Assembly (NCBI GenBank): GCA_028095005.1
Contig: CM051462.1
Span: 125,726,752 to 125,790,751 of the forward strand
DNA from: Rhynchospora pubera
Taxonomy: Eukaryota > Streptophyta > Magnoliopsida > Poales > Cyperaceae
DNA length: 64,000 bases
Direction of reading: 5' to 3'
In this document: positions 57,279 through 64,000 of the stretch, in pieces
Position numbering within the stretch: the stretch's first letter is position 1
Layout: every line of letters begins with the position of its first letter
Notes under the pieces: model-generated
What the model saw: only the letters and a program-made list of their open reading frames with translations
The model's database searches: none
What the model was told of the DNA's origin: nothing
Position numbers and translations under genes: made by a program

Positions 57279-58600
57279 TTGTTCACTTATTAAATATCAT
57301 ATTTTGATATAATGGTCTAGTTCGAACAAACATTTTACAGTTTCTTAGTTGATTATAGTACTAAACTACAACATTTGCACACATTAGTATGACTGCATGG
57401 TAACTGTCATTTGAGATAAATTGACATGCATATATCCGTCATATGAAGGAAGTCACACAGCTCATTTACTCTCTTTTTAGGCCCCTTGTATTGTTTTCTT
57501 CCCTTTGTTTTTCCATACTTTTTATGTTCGTACTTATCTATTTTTATTAAAAAATTTGTCGCCGTGGTGATTGACCCTCAAAAAAAGAAGGTAGTCGCAC
57601 AGCTCTCTCAGCAAGCCTTGATATTGCACAAATATTCAGAAATTGCAAAACTCATACATAACATAACATAAGCATCAATAATAATTTGAATCACCAGAGT
57701 TGCAAACAAAATCTTATAATTTCTAATTTACACATGGGTAGTTAATTATACGCTCTACCACATACTATTATAATTTTTCTTCACCGACCAATGCAATTCA
57801 GAGAGTTAGAGATAATTCAGAAGTTTTAGGCATACAATGGAGTAACTTAGATCTCTTAACGCGTTATAATACGCCATAAATCATTAAATATATTTTGAGA
57901 ATCAGAACGTGGCTGTCGAATTTATAATATATTGTTGCAGAAAAATTTACATATAATTTCGTTAAATTTATTCCAGTACAATATGTCATGTGCTCAAATT
58001 CAATTTAAAATTTAACAATGTATGCTTACTCTGCCCTTTATTTTTCTTTTGTCATGTTTAATTTCATATGAAGCATGTAAGTAATTATATTGAAATTAAG
58101 CAAACAAATGAAAATTCGAAGCCAATGCATCTCAACCCGGACCATATGAATTGTATCAATGATTAATAGATTTTATAATTATTGTTTATTGATCCACGAC
58201 TACATCCAATATGTTCCGAATATAAATTCAGGAAAAATACAAAGTTATGCAGTACTTAACCAAATAATATCATCAGCATAAGTATTTCAAAGCAGGAGGA
58301 CATAATGTTCTGGCATAGCATAACAAGATATACAAGAGTTCTACAACAAATCCCTTAATAATACTGTTGTTAATTAGTATGGAGGCTTTACTGGTAAGAG
58401 GGAAGTAATGCTGTTGCTTTCCTAATTTTAATTTTTTGACAACCGATTTTGATCTTCTTCCTTTCCTTCTTTTACATTTTATTTATTATATACCAGCTTA
58501 TGATGCCCCTGTTTTCTATCTCTTTTCCCTCCTCCATTGTTTCCTCGTGGACACCAAATAGCATCACTAATTACGTATGAGTATTGACCAAGTCGACGTC

Positions 58601-60103
58601 CTTAGCTAGCTTGTATTGTATATATTCTGAAGACTTTTCCTGTCAAATCAATTAATCCTCTTTGTCCAGTATTTTGTTTACATCGCACAATTAATAAAAA
58701 TTCAATCACACAAGTGCTCTTTTGAGATTACAACAAATGCTTATTGCTTAGTACTTGATAGCGATATTGGTTTGGAATTTGGATAAAAAATATCGCTGGT
58801 GGCTCTTTTGGGACTACGTACAACAAATGCAAGTGGCAATTCCACAGAGAAAAAAGGGGTTAAAAAAGATAACAATGGGGTAAACCGCTAACTTTTATTG
58901 GACGTCTGTTCTGTTTCCAAGATAGCGTGGAAATTTCTGCTATCTTTCAAAACCTACATTTGTCTTCTTCGTGGAATATATTCATTACCAAACATAAAAA
59001 AAAAACCATCCAAAAAAAAAATGCCTCGTGACCTCGTCCACATGAAGCACCAAAAAGTAGATAATGAGGTTTAATTAAATGCATATTATTTTATTTTGTC
59101 TTAATAATAAAAAAGTGTGGTGAATATACACCAAATATGGACGATTTTTATTAATTTGATCAGATTATAATTAATTTATTTGTAGCTTACTGATAAAAGT
59201 ATTTACATCTACTACCAAAAAAAAAATCATTACGTTAGTTTTCTTTTCTATATTGTTTTTGTCCATTGCATGTGGTCTAGTAGCTCAGGTGGTAAGAGCA
59301 CTTGGCTCTCTTCTAAGAGGTCCAGGGTTCAAGCCCGCATGCTTGCGATAGGCTTGGCGAGCCAGCGTAAAAAACTCAGCCATATATACAAGAAATGACC
59401 AGGGTCGGGGTGTCATTTCTAGCCTACTCCAACTTGTTTGGGATAAAAGGCTTAGACTTTTTTTATTGTTTTTGTCCATTGAATTGCCAAAATCAACTTA
59501 ATTTTTTTTTTTTCAAATGAAAGTGATGTACATGAAAGAATATTTTAAAATTAAACTCCAAGTATATTAATCCTCATATCATCATTTTAATAAAAGTATG
59601 TATATAACTGGATTATTTGAAGAATTTAGTGGAAATTGAGTACTTGACCATTGCCTTTGGGTGGGTTGTTAGTTGTTTCACTCACCGGCACTGCCACCAT
59701 CAGAATTTTTCTCAACCACCAGTCTTTAAAACAATTTATATAGCTAGAGGTGATCCAGAAAATTTATTTAGACATATACTAATTATGTAATTACTTAATT
59801 TCTTAATGCATAAATATGTAAATAAAAAAATTAAATAAATTGAAGTAATTAATGCAGCCACGATCGAGGAATAGAGTATATGCACCTCTCGCCTGAAGAT
59901 GTTATGATAGAGTTGGTCAAGTCTAGTATACAATATTGAATTGTCAAAGTCATCATCATATTTAATTTCACACGGTTGGAATATTATCGCCAGGTCCCTA
60001 CTCCCCTGCCGTTGATGTTCATATATATACATGTGCTATTAACCGATTCTAAAGAGAAAACATTTGTAATCACTTTCTCAGTTAGAATTCTCTTTTGAAG
60101 TCA
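58601..60103 (+). promoter_or_regulatory. 5' flank of gene 4
   Basis: Non-coding upstream block matching those of genes 1 and 2, without the minus-strand SINE and MITE found there but with its own SINE at 59269-59463. A TATA-like ATATATATAC (60021-60030) followed by ATGTGCTATTAACCGATTC lies about 70 bp before the ATG. Confidence 0.6.
59269..59463 (+). mobile_element. tRNA-derived SINE with 18 bp TSD
   Basis: A 195 bp element: tRNA-like head with box A TAGCTCAGGTGGTAAGAGC and box B GGTTCAAGCCC, and a 3' end CCAACTTGTTTGGGATAAAA then GGCTTAGAC plus a T run, which resembles the conserved 3' domain of many angiosperm SINEs. The perfect TSD is TATTGTTTTTGTCCATTG (59251-59268 and 59464-59481). The matching places at 901-930 and 21250-21290 are empty. 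Confidence 0.92.
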
Positions 60104-61030
60104 ATGGCCAAGTCCTCCCCCTTCAGCTTCCTATGGCAAGCCCTACACCTCCCTTCTAAGAACCCAAAACTCTTTGCCAATGTTTTCTTGATCTACATCT
60201 TAAGCCATGGGTTGCTTTACATCAGCTTCCTGCTTTATATTGCATCTCTTACTTCTAAACTCACCGAGCTGGCAAAATCGATATCTACGATTGACCCGTC
60301 AAGCCCTGAATTTACCGAGCTTATTAATACAATCAAGGCAGTCACCAAAGAGTTGTTAATCTTTGAAATAATTTATTATGTCTTTCTGTTTGTGATTTCT
60401 TGTTTCCTGTCAATCATTACCTACTATGCGAACTCAGCTACATACCTAGGAGAGATGCTCACATTGAAAGATGTGCTTAAGAAGGTTAAGAGTATCATTA
60501 AAGGGCCGTTAATCACTCACCTCTTTGCTTCACTCTTTACCCTTGTTTACTTCATCTCTCTTGCTGTAATCATATTTGCAGTATCTTTCTACTTCAAGGC
60601 CTATAATTCCAATATCAGTTCATGGTTTTGGCAGATCCCTCTGATTTTGTTTGGATCTCTTCTCTTAGTCTACTTATCAATAATTTGGTCCATGGGTGTA
60701 GCGATATCTGTCATCGAGCCAAATTTATATGGAATTGGTGCAATTTCACATGCGACAAAACTTTTGAAAGGGAAGAAGATGCAAGTATTTCTCCTGATTT
60801 TTGCTTTGATCATCATCTCTGTCATCTTATATGTAGGTAATTTTATAATTATGAAGTTCGCTTCTGGTTCCAAGGCTGGTAGTTGGGTTCTAGGATTCGT
60901 GTACCAGGTTCTTCTGCAGGCTATGAACTTCTACAATATGATGGCAATCACGGTTCTCTACTATGAGTGCAACCAGAGTAATGGAGACCAAATTGAGTAT
61001 ACCAAATTGAGCACTGCTAGTATAGTTTAG
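60104..61030 (+). CDS. Gene 4: six-segment membrane protein, B-type
   Basis: Intact single-exon gene for 308 residues. An in-frame ATG lies nine bases upstream, but MAKSSPFSFLWQ is the conserved start. Hydrophobic segments at about 24-48, 88-112, 142-170, 178-205, 230-255 and 265-290; a K/T/S-rich loop with SSPEFTELINTIKA lies between the first two, and the C-terminus is polar, ending ASIV. Closest to gene 2 (LKDVLKKVKSIIKGPLITHL, LKGKKMQVFLL shared). No enzymatic motif is seen; membrane location is predicted from hydrophobicity only, and no function can be assigned. Its proximal promoter resembles those of genes 1 and 2, so the copies may share expression. Confidence 0.92.
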   Translation: MAKSSPFSFLWQALHLPSKNPKLFANVFLIYILSHGLLYISFLLYIASLTSKLTELAKSISTIDPSSPEFTELINTIKAVTKELLIFEIIYYVFLFVISCFLSIITYYANSATYLGEMLTLKDVLKKVKSIIKGPLITHLFASLFTLVYFISLAVIIFAVSFYFKAYNSNISSWFWQIPLILFGSLLLVYLSIIWSMGVAISVIEPNLYGIGAISHATKLLKGKKMQVFLLIFALIIISVILYVGNFIIMKFASGSKAGSWVLGFVYQVLLQAMNFYNMMAITVLYYECNQSNGDQIEYTKLSTASIV

Positions 61031-61152
61031 ATAATTAAAGTTCTATTAATGATCATATATGAGTCTTTGTGTGTGACGAATTATAGCTAGCTAGCTTTTA
61101 AAATCATGTACAGTTTTTAATGAGCATATGTGTGTCTTTGTATGTAATGATG

Positions 61153-61175
61153 ATATATATATATATATATATATA
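61153..61175. repeat. (TA)n microsatellite
   Basis: About 11 TA units in the 3' flank of gene 4; the gene 2 flank (about 34138) has only four. Confidence 0.85.
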
Positions 61176-61502
61176 GCTTTTGAATCATGTAATCATACTT
61201 TGCGCGTCTAATATATATTAATTAACAGTAGTTTGGCGTATGAAATTCGAGTCTTTTATTTGATGCATTTCCTTTCTAGCTATAACTTTGCATATGGATT
61301 AATTAATATTCTGTCAACAGAATCTACGTGGAATCGACATGAAAAGTGATTAGTATGCATTCATTATTTTATTGATAAAATAACCTATCATGCATGGGCC
61401 GGGGAGCCGCCATTTTAGACTTCCTTTCAGGATGATACATCATACATTGTCAATTCTCCCTCGTAGACTCACGGAGTCACGGTTTTAACATTTCTCCATT
61501 AA

Positions 61503-61661
61503 GGGGCCGTTTGGATTGCTTAGGAATTTGGGAAAGTTACAATTTCTAGAAATAAATTTATTGAAAAGTGTTTAACTTTATGAAGAGTTTGAATTATTTA
61601 TAATAAATTTATGGTAGGAAGATAAAATTCCCCAAATTTTTTGGAGAATCCAAACAGCTCC
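61503..61661. mobile_element. Tourist-like MITE with TAA TSD
   Basis: A 159 bp element with ends GGGGCCGTTTGGATT and, as complement, GGAGCTGTTTGGATT. The TSD is TAA (61500-61502 and 61662-61664). The gene 2 flank at about 34618 is the empty site. Same family, inverted, as 17855-18012. Confidence 0.88.
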
Positions 61662-63764
61662 TAAAAAAGAATGACTGAGCTGTAACCCATCGAGAATACT
61701 GTGAATATACTTCTCTGTAGTAGTATATAAATCTTATTATGAGTGGCTACGGCCCAATTCTCAAAAAAAAAAAAAAAATCTTATTATGAGAAAAAAAAAC
61801 TAGGAGTGACTATTCATGATAAAAAATATATATATTATTTCCAAATGATTAAGAATAAATTTGTTTCGATCTAGGATTTCTATGTGGTCCGAATTCGGAA
61901 AAAAAATTAATCCTATTTTGTTCCAAATTCAATTTTTTTCCAAAATTTTGTTTTAGTCCGGATTAAAAAATTATCCAAAATAAACTTAGATTAATTTTTT
62001 CTGGAATTTACAATTAGAACCAATTAGAAAATCCGTACATCGGCACTGACACCAATTAGAACCACAACAGTTGCAAACAAAATTCTCTAATTAATTTCTA
62101 AATTTCCATAATTCTCACAAACAAGCAAACATATAATGAGCGAGAAGAGAATTCTTAAAATATAATGAACGAACGATGTAAAGAAATGAAATGGTCTGAA
62201 AGTTTCTTTAGGCTTTGATCAAAATAATTTTATACGTTGGATTTAATTGATTTTTTAGAATTTCGTTTGATCTATTAACATTGAAATTCAACCTTATGAC
62301 ACGTCCATTTGAAAAAAAGAAATTTCTACTTAATCTGATGAGTAAGACGAAATATGCATATGCACCCTGAAAATATTGATAATAGCAACTGTAATTTGAA
62401 TGAACCAATTAAAATTTTGAGCAGCATGAGGTATCGATACAGTTGCAAACATACACACCATAGTTTAACATCTTAACCACCACAAAAATGATAAACGAAC
62501 CGTTATAATTTTTATGAGTATAATTAATTGTATATGCATATTGACAACCTTATTGAAATTTTTTAATGAGTAACAATTTAATGCCATAAGTAATAATCTA
62601 ATTTTCCAAAATAAGAAACTATACATTTCTCTGGTACTTTTCAGTATAAATTAAGCACATTAATTATATATGGATCCTAATTCATAGGGGATCATAATTT
62701 CAAGCTAACAAAACAATATGCAAGTTGCTCTTTTTGGGATCAAAACAAATTAATACTTGGTAGGTAGCCCGTTTGTTTTGGGTACAGAATGCCATCGGGG
62801 ATCCTTTTGGGATTACAACAAATGCAGTATTAACTTGCAATTCCGCAAATGCCTAAGGGCTTAACCATAAGAAAAAAGGGCAGTAATTAATGCAATACTG
62901 TCTGTTTCATCTCCAATTGCGTGGAAATTTCTGCTATCCTCTGAAACCTACAATGTCGTCTTCGAGGAATATTCATTACCAAACAGAATGACTCTAAAAA
63001 TTAAACGTACCGTCGGAACCTGAATGATAGGGCTTAATCGAATGCATATTCGAATTTGTCGTTATAATTAACAAGTGTGGTGAATCTGAGTATACCGAAT
63101 ATGCATGGACGATCGTTACTAATTTTGATCAGATGATTATTATTATATTAGAAGTCTGATAAAATTTATTGTGTTCTTATATACCTACTATGTTATCTGA
63201 AAAGAAATAATTTCTTTTTTCACTAGAACAAAAAATTATAACCAAAATTTTAATAATCATTTTTTTTTCGATATTGTCCTTGATCAGCTTTAAAATTTTC
63301 TCACAAAAAGTAACGTACATGAACAAATTTTTTAAAAAAAAAATGATTCTCGATATATACAAGTTTTTCCCGTATTACTTTTTTTTCTGAAAAGCTTATA
63401 ATTAACTGGATTATTTGAAAACTTTGGAGAAAATTGATCATTTGACATATGCCCTTTGGGTTATTTAGATCGATTTAGATAGCTAGAGCATAGAGATGAT
63501 TCAGAAAATTTATACATATATTAATTATGTAATTATTTATCCCTTAATTAATGCATAATATTTACCCCATGCAAAAGTTAAATACATTAAAGTACTCCAG
63601 CGACGAGGACATTATATTATCCTCAACTCTTGGTTGATGTTATTAGAGAGTTATACACTATTAAATTGTTCCATGTCAAAGTTATCATCATACTTAATTT
63701 CGTACCATTGCATTATCACCACATCGCGCCTCCCCTGATCCCTGCCTTCTAGCTATATGTTCAA

Positions 63765-63845
63765 AAATATATACATATGTGCCAACCAATTCCATAGTGA
63801 ACACATTGGTATTACTTTCTCAATTATTAAACTCTCTTCAAGTCC
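63765..63845 (+). promoter_or_regulatory. Proximal promoter of gene 5
   Basis: TATA-like AAATATATACATATGTGCC followed by AACCAATTCC, the same order as before genes 1, 2 and 4, about 65 bp ahead of the ATG. Confidence 0.5.
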
Positions 63846-64000
63846 ATGGCTAAGCCTTCCTCGAGCTTTCTACGGGAAGCCTTAAACCTCTTCTCAAAGA
63901 ACCCTAAACTCTTTTCTCATGTTTACTTAATCTACATCTTAAGCCATGTGTTGCTTTTTGTTGGCTTCCTGCTATGTATCACACCTCTTGTTTCTAAGCT
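63846..64000 (+). CDS. Gene 5: membrane protein family copy, partial
   Basis: The first 51 codons only; the window ends inside the gene. It opens MAKPSSSFLREALNLFSKNP and keeps the first membrane segment (LIYILSHVLLFVGFLL) and the following TPLVSK. It is the most diverged member of the array here, differing from MAKSSPFSFLWQALHL at several positions. No stop is seen so far. Confidence 0.85.
   Translation, partial: MAKPSSSFLREALNLFSKNPKLFSHVYLIYILSHVLLFVGFLLCITPLVSK

Larger units (their letters stand above)
55466..58600. other. Spacer between pseudogene 3 and gene 4
   Basis: Non-coding counterpart of the gene 1 to gene 2 spacer, with two own insertions (55755-56049 and 56916-57278). It serves as empty site for insertions in the first cassette. 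No gene is seen. Confidence 0.75.
61031..63764. other. Spacer between genes 4 and 5
   Basis: Non-coding and AT-rich. 61031-61740 aligns with the 3' flank of gene 2. 62700-63150 loosely resembles the distal 5' flank of gene 4 (the region around 58740-59150). No gene is seen. Confidence 0.65.

Noticed and set aside
59272..59345. Possible tRNA gene upstream of gene 4
   Set aside because: Box A and box B are present but the sequence continues into a SINE body and tail and is bounded by an 18 bp target duplication.

Overview
The window is nuclear DNA of a flowering plant. It is AT-rich, has long intergenic stretches, GT-AG introns, and Ty1/copia, CACTA, hAT, Tourist-like, SINE and LINE insertions. 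Codon use and transposon types fit a eudicot, perhaps an asterid, but I cannot fix the species.

The only host genes I can support are a tandem array of five copies of one intronless family encoding about 300-residue membrane proteins with six predicted membrane segments. Gene 1 (11395-12300) and gene 4 (60104-61030) are intact. Gene 2 is split at codon 7 by a 10.8 kb CACTA transposon (22301-33091). Gene 3 (54557-55465) is a pseudogene with two stop codons. Gene 5 begins at 63846 and runs off the window. Genes 1 and 3 are one subtype (A), genes 2 and 4 another (B). An A-spacer-B cassette has been duplicated, giving genes 1+2 and genes 3+4. The two spacers align well enough to serve as each other's empty sites, so many insertions can be defined to the base with their target-site duplications (TSDs).

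Layout. 1-1221 and 10904-11394 are the upstream block of gene 1, split by a 9.7 kb copia-type LTR element (1222-10898, minus strand). Its LTRs are nearly identical but its pol region is wrecked. 12301-22281 is the gene 1 to gene 2 spacer, with a 4.1 kb LTR-ended element, a 750 bp solo LTR nested in a hAT MITE, two more hAT MITEs, a SINE and Tourist-like MITEs. 22301-33091 is CACTA-1. It has no visible transposase, but carries intron-containing pieces of a gene that resembles plant Mediator subunit MED26 (TFIIS N-terminal domain). 34012-39236 is mostly unidentified, including a block rich in CAGCGGCCCGCTG-like palindromes. 39237-50918 is CACTA-2, apparently full length, with a TNP2-type transposase gene (3 exons) and a second 11-exon gene joining an En/Spm-type plant transposase domain to a Ulp1-like (C48) protease domain. 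Each has one in-frame TGA. Between them are two small ORFs, one ending in two SUMO-interacting-type motifs. 50919-54556 holds a large foldback, a SINE and a truncated LINE upstream of pseudogene 3. 55466-64000 is the second cassette, followed by gene 5.

The window is therefore a recently expanded gene cluster that has repeatedly been hit by transposons. The points most worth a second look are the CACTA-2 gene set (protease plus SIM-type motifs, paired TGAs, internal palindrome array, hairpin leader), the MED26-like fragment in CACTA-1, the recently moved but coding-dead copia element, and the recombinant origin of gene 1.
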